64,000 nt of DNA from Manihot esculenta (Eukaryota > Streptophyta > Magnoliopsida > Malpighiales > Euphorbiaceae). The stretch is taken from positions 31,613,325-31,677,324 of the forward strand of contig NC_035171.2 in the NCBI RefSeq assembly GCF_001659605.2, in the 5' to 3' direction. The translations under genes were made by a program, and so were the position numbers. This document shows positions 45,612 through 58,505 of the stretch, piece after piece (within the stretch, counting starts at the first letter, position 1; every line of letters starts with the position of its first letter). A model generated the notes under the pieces. That model saw only the letters and a program-made list of their open reading frames with translations. It made no database searches and was not told the origin of the DNA.

Positions 45612-47422
45612 TGATAGAGCATATTTTAGTCCATTTTATCATTATGTTCTTGATGTTTATTTACATCTTTTCTGCTTAATTTTGTGGGTTTAATTATGTT
45701 TTGCAGATATTAGGTGTAAAGAGACAATCTGGAGAAAATGCTCTTAAAACTGCCAAAAAGTGCCAAATAAGGAAAGTTTTCAGAAAAAGAAGGTTTTCAA
45801 ATGAGGAAAGTGCAGAAGCAAAAGCAAACAAGGAAAACTCACTCAGAAGATTATTTGAAATTCAAATCGCAGATCTTTCTTTCCTTGTTCAAAAATGTGC
45901 ACACACTGCTGTAGTTATATCTTCTTATTTAGGCAGCAAGATCTCAAAGAGATACTTTTCCTCTTCTGCATTCAATATTCAAATTTCAAAAGAGGCTCCA
46001 CCTAAAAAGAAATGTATGGACAAGCATATCTTCCCCTTTGAAGATCAAAATTCGTGCATCCTTCCTATTCAGAAACAATATGCACGCTTTCCTCTTCTGA
46101 GAGCCATCTGCGCGCCACCTTCCTTTTCTGCAACAACTTGGGCAGCAAGTTGCACATGGGCAGCATCTTGGGCGGCCTCTACACTAATTAGGAAGTAAGG
46201 TCAGCATCTAAACTTATTTAGGAAGCACAATCTGTGCCTCTTTCCCTTTCTGAGACCAAACCGCGCGCACCAACTTCTTTCCGCAAAGCATTCGCGCGCA
46301 GCCTTCCTTCTGAAGCCGAAAAACGCGATTCTTTCCTTTTCAGACATAACTTGGGCAGAAAATACCTCTTGGGCAGTAAGTATGACCTAGGGCAACACTT
46401 TTCAACTATAAAAAGCCACATAAGGAGCCTCTACATGGTCCTTAAGCCCTCCTTGGGAGACACCTACGAAATTCACATCTCTTCTTCTACCTTTCTTCTT
46501 TTATTTTATTTTTAGTTTTGTTTCAGCCATGAGAGGCTGAAATCTTTAATTCTAGTTGAGGATTGGTTGAAACTAAGGTTGTTTAATGGGTTGTGAGATC
46601 TGAACATAAATAATTGTCTTTGGTTTTGTTCAATATTTATGCAATTGATGCTTTAATTATATGATTACTTTGTTGTTTTGATCAAATTGGCCACTTGATT
46701 TTAATTGCAAAGTTAATTGATTGTTAGTTGGGATTATTTTTAGTCCGTAATTGCTGGAAATATTCTGACCTTAGAACACTTGGGATAAAACCCAAGAAAA
46801 TTGCATGATCTAGCATTATCTCCATACGTTTGGGTAGCTAGGATTGGATCTCTTTATTTCTTTATGCAATTGACAATTGTTTTGATGCCTATGGCCCAAA
46901 GACGTTCCTTGGCAATTTGTTAATTAGTAATTAATTAGAGGACGTTCCCTAATTAATTTAATCATAAGGAGAGACATGGTGGTGAGAAGCGTCTTCCACC
47001 CCCATAACTAATCTATTGAACTAATCAAGATAATCTAAGTTTCAATGATCAACCCAAACAACCAAAGTGGATCCATATCTTCAACTAGGCTTTTCTCATA
47101 TTGATTTCCTCTTTTATTTTAACTATTTGCTTTCTATTATTACTCTCATTATTAGTTACTACAATCAATCTCAAACCCCCCATTTTACTTTTATTGCAAT
47201 TTATTTTTATTCTGCTTCCAGTTTATCTCATTTGATCCCACTTTCAGTCTTTTATCTCATCTTTAATTTATTATTGTTTCAGTTCATTTTATTGGTCTTG
47301 TTGAGAAAAATAAATAGGTAATCAATTCTCTGTGGATTCGATCCTTTCACCACTATCTGCAGTTGTAAAATTGTTGATAACCAGGAAGGTTATTTTTGAC
47401 CGGCTTCGACAACCGCGAGTCA
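45612..47422 (+). mobile_element. solo LTR 2
   Basis: 1,811 bp, TGATAGAGC..GCGAGTCA, flanked by ACGAT (45607-45611 and 47423-47427). Differs from solo LTR 1 by few substitutions. Confidence 0.82.
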
Positions 47423-49112
47423 ACGATGGAGCCAATTTGGAAAAAATAGCAATGCAGCACATGATAATATTTTTAATTCCTTTGTTTCGGGGATGTTCAC
47501 AGATGAAATAATTATTCTAAATTAGGATTTAGTAAGAAAGAAAGTAATTATATATATAGTCAAGTTTACTGGGAAAGGTTTGAAGTTATGGTAATTAATT
47601 ATTTATGGGTTTTTAATATTAATATTTGCAAAAAAAGATGGAGTCAATCGGGAAAAAATGGCAATGCAGCACATGGTAATATTTTTAATTTCTTGGTTTC
47701 GGAATGTTCAGAGATGAAATATTTATTCTAAATTAAGATTTAATATGAAGGAAAATAATTATATATATAGTCAAGTTTGCTTGGAAAGATTTGAAGTTAT
47801 GGTAATTAATTATTTATGGGTTTTTAATATTAATATTTGCAAAAACGATGGAGCCAATCGGGAAAAAATGGCAATGCAGCACATGGTAATATTTTTAATT
47901 TCTTGGTTTCGGGATGTTCAGAGATGAAATATTTATTCTAAATTAAGATTTAATATGAAGGAAAGTAATTATATATATAGTCAAGTTTGCTTGGAAAGAT
48001 TTGAAGTTATGGTAATTAATTATTTATGGGTTTTTAATATTAATATTTGCAAAAAAAGATGGAGCCAATCGGGAAAAAAATGGCAATGCAGCACATGGTA
48101 ATATTTTTAATTTCTTGGTTTCGGGATGTTCAGAGATGAAATATTTATTCTAAATTAAGATTTAATATGAAGGAAAGTAATTATATATATAGTCAAGTTT
48201 GCTTGGAAAGATTTGAAGTTATGGTAATTAATTATTTATGGGTTTTTAATATTAATATTTGCAAAAACGATGGAGCCAATCGGGAAAAAATGGCAATGCA
48301 GCACATGGTAATATTTTTAATTTCTTGGTTTCAAGATGTTCAGAGATGAAATATTTATTCTAAATTAAGATTTAATATGAAGGAAAGTAATTATATATAT
48401 AGTCAAGTTTGCTTGGAAAGATTTGAAGTTATGTTAATTAATTATTTATGGGTTTTTAATATTAATATTTGCAAAAACGATGGAGCCAATCGGGAAAAAA
48501 TGGCAATGCAGCACATAGTAATATTTTTAATTTCTTGGTTTCGGGATGTTCAGAGATGAAATATTTATTCTAAATTAAGATTTAATATGAAGGAAAGTAA
48601 TTATATATATAGTCAAGTTTGCTTGGAAAGATTTGAAGTTATGGTAATTAATTATTTATGGGTTTTTAATATTAATATTTGTAAAAACGATGGAGCCAAT
48701 TGGGAAAAAATAGCAATGCAGCACATGGTAATATTTTTAATTCCTTGGTTTCGGGGATGTTCAGAGATGAAATATTTATTATAAATTAGGATTTAGTAAG
48801 AAAGAAAGTAATTATATATATAGTCAAGTTTACTTGGAAAGATTTGAAGTTATGGTAATTAATTATTTATGGTTTTTAATATTAATATTTGCAAAAAAAG
48901 ATGGAGCCAATCGGAAAAAAATGGCAATGCAGCACATGGTAATATTTTTAATTTCTTGGTTTCAGGATGTTCAGAGATGGAATATTTATTCTAAATTAAG
49001 ATTTAATATGAAGGAAAGTAATTATATATATAGTCTAGTTTACTTGAAAAGATTTGAAGTTATGGTAATTAATTATTTATGGGTTTTTAATATTAATATT
49101 TGCAAAAACGAT
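47423..49112. repeat. 210-bp satellite, array 5
   Basis: About eight units between two solo LTRs, collinear with array 3 until the second LTR interrupts at ACGAT (49108-49112). Confidence 0.92.
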
Positions 49113-50923
49113 TGATAGAGCATATTTTAGTCCATTTTATCATTATGTTCTTGATGTTTATTTACATCTTTTCTGCTTAATTTTGTGGGTTTAATTATGT
49201 TTTGCAGATATTAGGTGTAAAGAGACAATCTGGAGAAAATGCTCTTAAAACTGCCAAAAAGTGCCAAATAAGGAAAGTTTTCAGAAAAGGAAGGTTTTCA
49301 AATGAGGAAAGTGCAGAAGCAAAAGCAAACAAGGAAAACTCACTCAGAAGATTATTTGAAATTCAAATCGCAGATCTTTCTTTCCTTGTTCAAAAATGTG
49401 CACACACTGCTGTAGTCATATCTTCTTATTTAGGCAGCAAGATCTCAAAGAGATACTCTTCCTCTTCTGCATTCAATATTCAAATTTCAAAAGAGGCTCC
49501 ACCTAAAAAGAAATGTATGGACAAGCATATCTTCCCCTTTGAAGATCAAAATTCGTGCATCCTTCCTATTCAGAAACAATATGCACGCTTTCCTCTTCTG
49601 AGAGCCATCTGCGCGCCACCTTCCTATTCTGCAACAACTTGGGCAGCAAGTTGCACATGGGCAGCATCTTGGGCAGCCTCTACACTAATTAGGAAGTAAG
49701 GTCAGCATCTAAACTTATTTAGGAAGCACAATCTGCGCCTCTTTCCCTTTCTGAGACCAAACCGCGCGCACCAACTTCTTTCCGCAAAGCATTCGCGCGC
49801 AGCCTTCCTTCTGAAGCCGAAAAACGCGATTCTTTCCTTTTCAGACATAACTTGGGCAGAAAATACCTCTTGGGCAGTAAGTATGACCTAGGGCAACACT
49901 TTTCAACTATAAAAAGCCACATAAGGAGCCTCTACATGGTCCTTAAGCCCTCCTTGGGAGACACCTACGAAATTCACATCTCTTCTTCTACCTTTCTTCT
50001 TTTATTTTATTTTTAGTTTTGTTTCAGCCATGAGAGGCTGAAATCTTTAATTCTAGTTGAGGATTGGTTGAAACTAAGGTTGTTTAATGGGTTGTGAGAT
50101 CTGAACATAAATAATTGTCTTTGGTTTTGTTCAATATTTATGCAATTGATGCTTTAATTATATGATTACTTTGTTGTTTTGATCAAATTGGCCACTTGAT
50201 TTTAATTGCAAAGTTAATTGATTGTTAGTTGGGATTATTTTTAGTCCGTAATTGCTGGAAATATTCTGACCTTAGAACACTTGGGATAAAACCCAAGAAA
50301 ATTGCATGATCTAGCATTATCTCCATACGTTTGGGTAGCTAGGATTGGATCTCTTTATTTCTTTATGCAATTGACAATTGTTTTGATGCCTATGGCCCAA
50401 AGACGTTCCTTGGCAATTTGTTAATTAGTAATTAATTAGAGGACGTTCCCTAATTAATTTAATCATAAGGAGAGACATGGTGGTGAGAAGCGTCTTCCAC
50501 CCCCATAACTAATCTATTGAACTAATCAAGATAATCTAAGTTTCAATGATCAACCCAAACAACCAAAGTGGATCCATATCTTCAACTAGGCTTTTCTCAT
50601 ATTGATTTCCTCTTTTATTTTAACTATTTGCTTTCTATTATTACTCTCATTATTAGTTACTACAATCAATCTCAAACCCCCCATTTTACTTTTATTGCAA
50701 TTTATTTTTATTCTGCTTCCAGTTTATCTCATTTGATCCCACTTTCAGTCTTTTATCTCATCTTTAATTTATTATTGTTTCAGTTCATTTTATTGGTCTT
50801 GTTGAGAAAAATAAATAGGTAATCAATTCTCTGTGGATTCGATCCTTTCACCACTATCTGCAGTTGTAAAATTGTTGATAACCAGGAAGGTTATTTTTGA
50901 CCGGCTTCGACAACCGCGAGTCA
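49113..50923 (+). mobile_element. solo LTR 3
   Basis: 1,811 bp, same ends and same ACGAT flanks (49108-49112 and 50924-50928). It is a segmental copy of solo LTR 2, not a new insertion, because the surrounding satellite is duplicated with it. Confidence 0.82.
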
Positions 50924-52885
50924 ACGATGGAGCCAATTTGGAAAAAATAGCAATGCAGCACATGATAATATTTTTAATTCCTTTGTTTCGGGGATGTTCA
51001 CAGATGAAATAATTATTCTAAATTAGGATTTAGTAAGAAAGAAAGTAATTATATATATAGTCAAGTTTACTGGGAAAGGTTTGAAGTTATGGTAATTAAT
51101 TATTTATGGGTTTTTAATATTAATATTTGCAAAAAAAGATGGAGTCAATCGGGAAAAAATGGCAATGCAACACATGGTAATATTTTTAATTTCTTGGTTT
51201 CGGAATGTTCAGAGATGAAATATTTATTCTAAATTAAGATTTAATATGAAGGAAAATAATTATATATATAGTCAAGTTTGCTTGGAAAGATTTGAAGTTA
51301 TGGTAATTAATTATTTATGGGTTTTTAATATTAATATTTGCAAAAACGATGGAGCCAATCGGGAAAAAATGGCAATGCAGCACATGGTAATATTTTTAAT
51401 TTCTTGGTTTCGGGATGTTCAGAGATGAAATATTTATTCTAAATTAAGATTTAATATGAAGGAAAGTAATTATATATATAGTCAAGTTTGCTTGGAAAGA
51501 TTTGAAGTTATGGTAATTAATTATTTATGGGTTTTTAATATTAATATTTGCAAAAAAAGATGGAGCCAATCGGAAAAAAAATGGCAATGCAGCACATGGT
51601 AATATTTTTAATTTCTTGGTTTCGGGATGTTCAGAGATGAAATATTTATTCTAAATTAAGATTTAATATGAAGGAAAGTAATTATATATATAGTCAAGTT
51701 TGCTTGGAAAGATTTGAAGTTATGGTAATTAATTATTTATGGGTTTTTAATATTAATATTTGCAAAAACGATGGAGCCAATCGGGAAAAAATGGCAATGC
51801 AGCACATGGTAATATTTTTAATTTCTTGGTTTCAAGATGTTCAGAGATGAAATATTTATTCTAAATTAAGATTTAATATGAAGGAAAGTAATTATATATA
51901 TAGTCAAGTTTGCTTGGAAAGATTTGAAGTTATGGTAATTAATTATTTATGGGTTTTTAATATTAATATTTGCAAAAACGATGGAGCCAATCGGGAAAAA
52001 ATGGCAATGCAGCACATAGTAATATTTTTAATTTCTTGGTTTCGGGATGTTCAGAGATGAAATATTTATTCTAAATTAAGATTTAATATGAAGGAAAGTA
52101 ATTATATATATAGTCAAGTTTGCTTGGAAAGATTTGAAGTTATGGTAATTAATTATTTATGGGTTTTTAATATTAATATTTGTAAAAACGATGGAGCCAA
52201 TTGGGAAAAAATAGCAATGCAGCACATGGTAATATTTTTAATTCCTTGGTTTCAGGGATGTTCAGAGATGAAATATTTATTATAAATTAGGATTTAGTAA
52301 GAAAGAAAGTAATTATATATATAGTCAAGTTTACTTGGAAAGATTTGAAGTTATGGTAATTAATTATTTATGGTTTTTAATATTAATATTTGCAAAAAAA
52401 GATGGAGCCAATCGGAAAAAAATGGCAATGCAGCACATGGTAATATTTTTAATTTCTTGGTTTCAGGATGTTCAGAGATGGAATATTTATTCTAAATTAA
52501 GATTTAATATGAAGGAAAATAATTATATATATAGTCTAGTTTACTTGAAAAGATTTGAAGTTATGGTAATTAATTATTTATGGGTTTTTAATATTAATAT
52601 TTGCAAAAAAAGATAGAGGCAATCAGGAAATAATGGCAATGCAGTAAATGGTAATATTTTTAATTTCTTTGGTTTCGAAATATTCAGAGATGGAATATTT
52701 ATTCTAAATTAAGATTTAATATGAAGGAAAGTAATTATATATATAATCAAGTTTGCTTGGAAAAATTTGAAGTTATGGTAATTAATTATTTATGGATTTT
52801 TAATATTAATATTTACAAAAAAAATGGAGTCAATTGGAAAAACAAATGGCAATGCAGTGCATGGTAATATTTTTAATTGCTTAAT
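50924..52885. repeat. 210-bp satellite, array 6
   Basis: About nine units, collinear with arrays 3 and 5, ending at the VAPYRIN-like remnant just as arrays 1 and 3 do. Confidence 0.92.
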
Positions 52886-53334
52886 TTCGGGGAATGTCTT
52901 TCCTCTTTATCAATCATCACAACATAAAGGCCATTTCCCCATTTCTGACTTCTCTATCTCCATTAATGGAGAGGCCGCTTATCGTAGTATCAGACTCAGA
53001 GGTTCGTCTAGACTTTATGCTCAATTCCAAATGCCGAGCCAACGTCCGCCTCAGGTCTCTTTCCGCCACTACCCCAATAGCATTCAAGGTCCAAACTTCA
53101 TCGCCGCACAAGTTCCTTGTTAACCCACCAACTGGGCTTATCCCTCCTTCATCCTCTACCATCTTTCAAATCATACTCAGACCACAAACCCATCTCCCAT
53201 CCTCTTTGCCTCGTTCTCCCTCCGACCGTTTCCTCCCAATTCATCCGATTTGACTAACCCCGATTCTCTCAACTCATGGTTCTCTTCCCTTCCTCTCTGG
53301 TCAACTCAAGATTTTAAGCTCAAGGTTGCCTGTT
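52886..53334 (+). pseudogene. VAPYRIN-like remnant, copy 5 (alpha), MSP only
   Basis: MSP part from ATG 52966, then the same deletion junction (GGTTGCC/TGTTGGAAAG) as copy 3. The ankyrin repeats are absent. The shared junction shows the deletion happened before units 2 and 3 separated and after they split from unit 1. Confidence 0.85.
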
Positions 53335-55480
53335 GGAAAGCTAATTGCATAACCCTGTTGGAAAAAGGAAAAAAATGTAAAAGATTGTTTAGAATATCAT
53401 GAAGATAAAAGAGAGAGAAACAAAAAAAAAAAACATCTTGAAATGCGCACATATCATGTTACTGACATGGAGTTTCATTCTGTCAGAGTTAGGAGGGTAT
53501 GAGAGTAGGTTGGATCTTCATATGATCTCCAGAAGTGAAGTTTGGTTGTGTCTCCTCAAAGCTATCATAGATAATACACAAATCAACACGTTCAAACAAT
53601 TTGATGTTCTTGGCATTAGCTGAGAGAACAACAATGGTTAGCTTAACGGAAAAGTTGCACACTTTCAAAACAATTTCCTGCGAAGGATTTGTTTGTTTAA
53701 CATAATAGCTTAGATCACATGTAGAAAGCGAAATTTATGTTTATATTAATTTACCAATTGCAAAATGGGCTGCTCTTTGGAAACTAATTATGGCGTTTGT
53801 ATCAGTCCCTTGGTTATCGGGCAGAGTTGTTACAGACTCCTTCCAGCGAACAAATCACACCAATTAATAAAAAACGAAACGGTCAAACACGTGCTATTTC
53901 ACATTGCCACCCTTGCTTGCGGTGCATACAATGCTCTCGCCATTCTCTGGAGACAGAACGGTAAGGCCTTCATCGGCTCTTAACATCTTCTGGTCTTAAA
54001 TTGTGTAGAAATAAACAATTCCTCTCAAATGGTTGCGACATAGCGGGCTGGTTTAGTGAATCAGTGTGATAAAATACGCTGATTCAAGGAGAGGAGAGGA
54101 GAGGTGAAGAGAAAAAAGACGGTGACCTCTTTAGGAGGAACAGTAGGATGTGGAGTCAGCGGACACCACATAATTTAAAATTAGCTGAGTGAAGGAAATT
54201 GTAAATTTAAAAACAAAAAGCCAAAAAGAAAACCGAGGAATGGTTTCGTTTTCTTCTTGATGTAGAAATTCGTGCAATTACCCAGCTAATGGATTGCATC
54301 ATCTGCAAATAAACACACAGTAGAGACTGTTAACCTAGATGATACTGAAAATTGCAATTTAACTTCAACAAATGTGAGATAAAAGGGACTGAACATCACC
54401 ATAGAGGAGTTTCACTTTCCGTTCATAAACGATAACAATTTCACCTGAGAAGAGAAAAGAAAACATTCTAGTCAGTGATCTCCAATCAGAAATCGATTAC
54501 AAAATAGATTGTAAAAAAGGATATTAGAATGCCAGAGAGCCTAAGCGCCATTGGTACATAGGGATTCAAAATCTGTTCATTGTAAACAAACATGGAAACA
54601 TTATACTCATTGCCCGAGATTGGAAACTCTGACTTCAGTCGGTCTGGCCTACTCGATTGGAGATGGAGTTGAACACTAATGTATTATCTTACATAGTTAA
54701 CTTTGATGAATTTTGAATCTAAGGGCTCAATTATGATTCTATGCAAGCGACCAGCAGTAATCATTTAGATTAATTGAATTTAATATAATTTATTCATCTC
54801 ACACTTTTAGTACGTTAATTAATAAACATGCAATTCACTTATAATTTTGGTATACGATAAATTTAAATTTACTAATCTAATACTGCCAAAAAAAATCTTG
54901 TTAACTAATAACTACATGCTCATGGGTCACAAGCATGGATCATCGGATTCGGTTGGGCAATTACTGAAAGCTCATTTAATTTATTTGGGCCGGGTCAATT
55001 TCAATGGGCAATTTCCACCGGGCCGAACCTAGATAGTAAAAAGTAGATTGTCGTTTGAGCATTACTTTCAATACGTCGAATAGAAATTGCTAAAAAAACA
55101 TAATCATTATTTTTTTTAATCGTAAAATTTCCAAACAAATAAATATTTCCAAACTAATTTTCAATAGCATTTAAAATTATTTTTTGATGTGTCACTTGAA
55201 ATAAATCATATATGAATTATAGTTTTACTTAAAATTATTTATTAAATTAAAAAGAATTAATTTTTCATTTTCAATTTAAAAATTGGTAAAAAAATAAATT
55301 AAGTTAAATTTTTACAAATTTCTTGATTTGAAACATGAAGTGAAAGGAAAAGGTTAAACTTATTTCAAACAAAATAAACAAGTCAATAAACATAAGTTCA
55401 ACATTTTATGAAAATTCAACTGTTGTAAATTTATAAAATAATAAATAAGTAGGGGTGTAAACGAATCGAGTCGAGCCAAA
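53335..55480. repeat. alpha-module intergenic block (copy 3, longest)
   Basis: Homologous to 4295-5380 and 33249-34730, but holds a 668-bp stretch (53656-54323) missing at 33.57 kb and only partly present in unit 1. A 72-codon open frame (53765-53983, HIATLACGAYNALAILWRQN) has a plausible amino-acid composition but no family I recognise, and its flanks show no clear gene structure. hAT-like TAGGGGTGTAAACG at about 55450. Confidence 0.6.
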
Positions 55481-55507
55481 TTTTGAAGAGTTCAAGCTTG
55501 TTAGAAT

Positions 55508-58505
55508 TCAAAACGCCATAAAGCAATGAAACCATGCAAGTTTGTTCACATTTACCAGTAGGAATTGAAGAGAAGAGAAATGAAGTAAAATATCCTCCTC
55601 CTCACAATATCCAAAAAGGTTGATAAAATTCTTGTGATTCACTTTTGATAATGTCTCAATCTGAAAGAAAATATCTGAAGGAATTAGAAAACGAGGTTGC
55701 ATCATAAGTCCTTATAGTTCAATGTGATTAGCTCATAAAGTACCTTCTTCCTAAATTGAACTTCCAAATGCTTAGGCCAATCCTTGGAAGATGTTACTGC
55801 AACTGAGGCCACAGCTATTTCAATGCCACTGGACAATGTTCCCTTGTACAGTGTACCAATTGGTGAAGAACCAATTACACTACTGAAATCTTCACAGCCT
55901 GCTTCAAGCTCAGATCTTTTTTAAGCTTCGATACACCTGAAATGCAAATCTTGAGTCATGCAAGTAGATAGCCAAAAAGGGTTGAACACGGACACACCAT
56001 ATGGAAGAAAGATGTGGAGCAGCTTACACTCTAGATGCACATGTAAAATGGTTTGAAGTTTGAAACCTCACACCCTCGTACAAAATATAACTTTTCCACT
56101 TGGGAAGAAGAATTACCAGTTACAAATGCTTTCTGAAGTTGCCCACTCAATCCTGTGGCCCAAGGTTTGACAGTAGCCTTGTTAATTTTATACACATAGA
56201 AGATGACAATGGACATGGCAAGTAGAGCACCCCCTATGGCACCAGCAATTACAGAAACATGTTTTTTTGATGAGGAAGGTTTTCTAGGATTATTAGAGGA
56301 TGGAGGAGTTGGAACTAGAAGAGGATTTGAAGCAGAACCATTAGGTGAAGCAGAAGGGGGATTTGGTTCCAGTGGAGTTGGAAGAGAAACAACTGCAGGG
56401 GGAGAAGAGGGTGCCGGATTTGGTTCCGGTGGAGGAGATTGAATGGAGTTATTTACAGGGGGAGAAGGCAAAAGCGAAAATGGTGGGGCTACAGATCTAG
56501 GTGGAGCCTTTCCAGATTCAGAAGGTGCTTCTGGAACAGAGAAACGACTTCTTAAATATGGTGATTCATTCACTCGAGGGGCATTGGCCACTTGCAGCTG
56601 TCGCTTGTTAATTGCATTTTCAGTTTGCACAGCATTCCTGTAAAAAATATGGGGGACAAAGGCATAATGTAAGTATGTAACAGCATGGAACAACAAAGAA
56701 ATTACACAAATACAGAGAAGGGGAAGGGAAGGGAGGGGGGGAATGCAAGACAATTTCATTTCATGAAAACAATGAATTGTTTGTCACAGAGGGGCCATTC
56801 CTTTTCTCAACGTCCCCCATAAAGGAGAAATTCCATCAGATGGTTCACCAAAAGGTGCCCAAGAACCTAAAACAATGTTAGTGCCACTAAAATTGTCTCA
56901 GATTTACAGTAGACTACCAGAAAAATGTCTTATCTTGACCCATACGAGAATATTCAACTGACATACCGTAAGGCAGATCTTTCATTGTAAGATGGTCCTT
57001 TAGCTGCACTAGCTAGTTGGTTTTCATCTACTTGAAATTCAGAATGTGTTTCTAGTCGATGAATTTCAGGTGATAAATTGCTGAGAAGCCTGTTGTTGTC
57101 CAGGAGACTAAAACATATGCACAAAAAAAATGGAGTTCATATACTAATGGAAGCAAAAGATAATCTCAATGGAGGAAAAAAATTGTTCAACATTATCAAC
57201 TTACAGGATTGTCAAAGAGAGACTACTGTCAAGGACGGGAGGGAGTGGCCCACTGAAGTTATTATTTCCAAAATCTAGCACCTCCAACTCCTTCAACTCT
57301 CCAATCCCTTCAGGAATGATGCCAGTAAAAGAATTGTTGTGCAAAATGCTGCAGCAGAACATTAAGCCATATGACCAAAGGCAAAAAAATTCTGAATCAA
57401 AGGACAGAAGGTAAATTTATGTTGCCTAGTTGATACTTACATAGACTTTATGCGAACAAGGTTTCTGAGGTCAGGTGCTAGTGTTCCTCCAAGATAAAGA
57501 TCTTTCAAGTTCCTGAATATTACATATTTTTCTTTAGAATAAAATAGAGAGCTTATCAGCAAGTAGTATCACGTTTAAAATAACCATTAACTACAAAGAG
57601 AGTAACACTGATTTTCTTTTCAAGTTTTACTCAATCTGAGCTGATTCCATTAAGTTCTAATCAAAATAAACCGAACTTGGAAACCAAAGCACGAGTTAAG
57701 GATTCTGATTCAAGTTGCAAAGTTTACATATCACCAGGGAACCCAAAAGGATCCCAGGCACAGCAGCACCTGATGTGATATAGTTTTGAAAAATGTTCTC
57801 ACAATGCTGCAGACTGCAGCCAAAAGGGCAATCAACAGAACATGTAATCCATAGATCAAGCAGCATAAATTATAGTAATAGAGTTACTTTGATCTGATAG
57901 AGTCATCCAAAAAAGTAAACTGGAAACCAACGGATGACTTCTCAAAACTGCAAAGTAATAGCTAGAACACACTTTAAACTTGCCATCCAAAACCAAAAGG
58001 TTATGTATTTTTCATCGCTGACTCGCATGATTAGCTTCAGAAATTACAAATTTTATCAAAAAAATGCATCTCGAGCCTCAAAACTTTTCCCTTAAATTTT
58101 CCAGTATCAGAACAGAAAAGAAAACGAAAACAAAAGGCCAAAATTTTTCAGCAGAGAGAAAAGATACATACAATTCGACAACTTTGCCATCAGAGCACTC
58201 AACTCCAAACCAATAACACGGATTAACAACTCCATCCTCATCCTTCCAATTCTTCAACGCGTCGTACGGATCACTCACTATTCTTTCTCTAAACTTCAAT
58301 AACGCTAAACCTGCAAACAGACCACCAAATTTCACCAACCATTCTTCTCCACTTTCCCAAGAAACAAACAGAAAACCATATGTAGCTATATACCTTCGTC
58401 GTTGAGCGACCAGCACAAAATAAAGTTCCGGTAGAGCAAAAAGAGAAGAAGAACTCTAAATCTGATGAATTTCCAGGAGCAAAAAGAGAAGAAAATAAAC
58501 ATCAT
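55508..58505 (-). pseudogene. MRH1/MDIS-like LRR receptor, kinase-truncated, copy 3
   Basis: Minus-strand exons: E1 58394-58505 (signal peptide), E2 58172-58310, E3 57441-57512, E4 57205-57348, E5 56967-57107 (LRR region, e.g. NNSFTGIIPEGIGELKELEV), E6 56117-56637 (proline-rich stalk with PPSSNNPRKPSSSKK, transmembrane segment, KPWATGLSGQLQ), E7 55744-55936, E8 from 55660 down (SKVNHKNFINLFGYCEEED). E1-E6 are in frame for 376 codons. E7 has the same six-A run (55916-55921) that throws ELEAGCEDFSSVIGSSPIGT out of frame. The P-loop-like start of the kinase is seen in E7 but the rest of the kinase is gone. The best-preserved copy together with copy 2. A short membrane LRR protein of about 395 residues is the largest product possible. 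Confidence 0.86.

Larger units (their letters stand above)
45607..52613. repeat. 3,501-bp direct tandem duplication (solo LTR + satellite)
   Basis: 45612-49112 and 49113-52613 are near-identical copies, each a solo LTR followed by eight or so satellite units. Landmarks are offset by exactly 3,501 bp (for example 45701/49202 and 47745/51246). The junction falls at the LTR target site inside a satellite unit. Confidence 0.92.
32806..52885. repeat. complete unit 2 of the large tandem segmental duplication
   Basis: A unit of about 20.1 kb from the VAPYRIN-like remnant to the end of the satellite. Unit 1 (1873-32805) is the same unit enlarged by Copia (4.6 kb), Gypsy (8.5 kb) and its longer VAPYRIN-like region, but with one solo LTR instead of two. 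Unit 3 (52886 onward) is incomplete: it breaks at 63440. Landmarks shift by 16,580-16,586 bp between the two beta modules and by 20,751 bp between the receptor copies of units 2 and 3. Confidence 0.88.
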
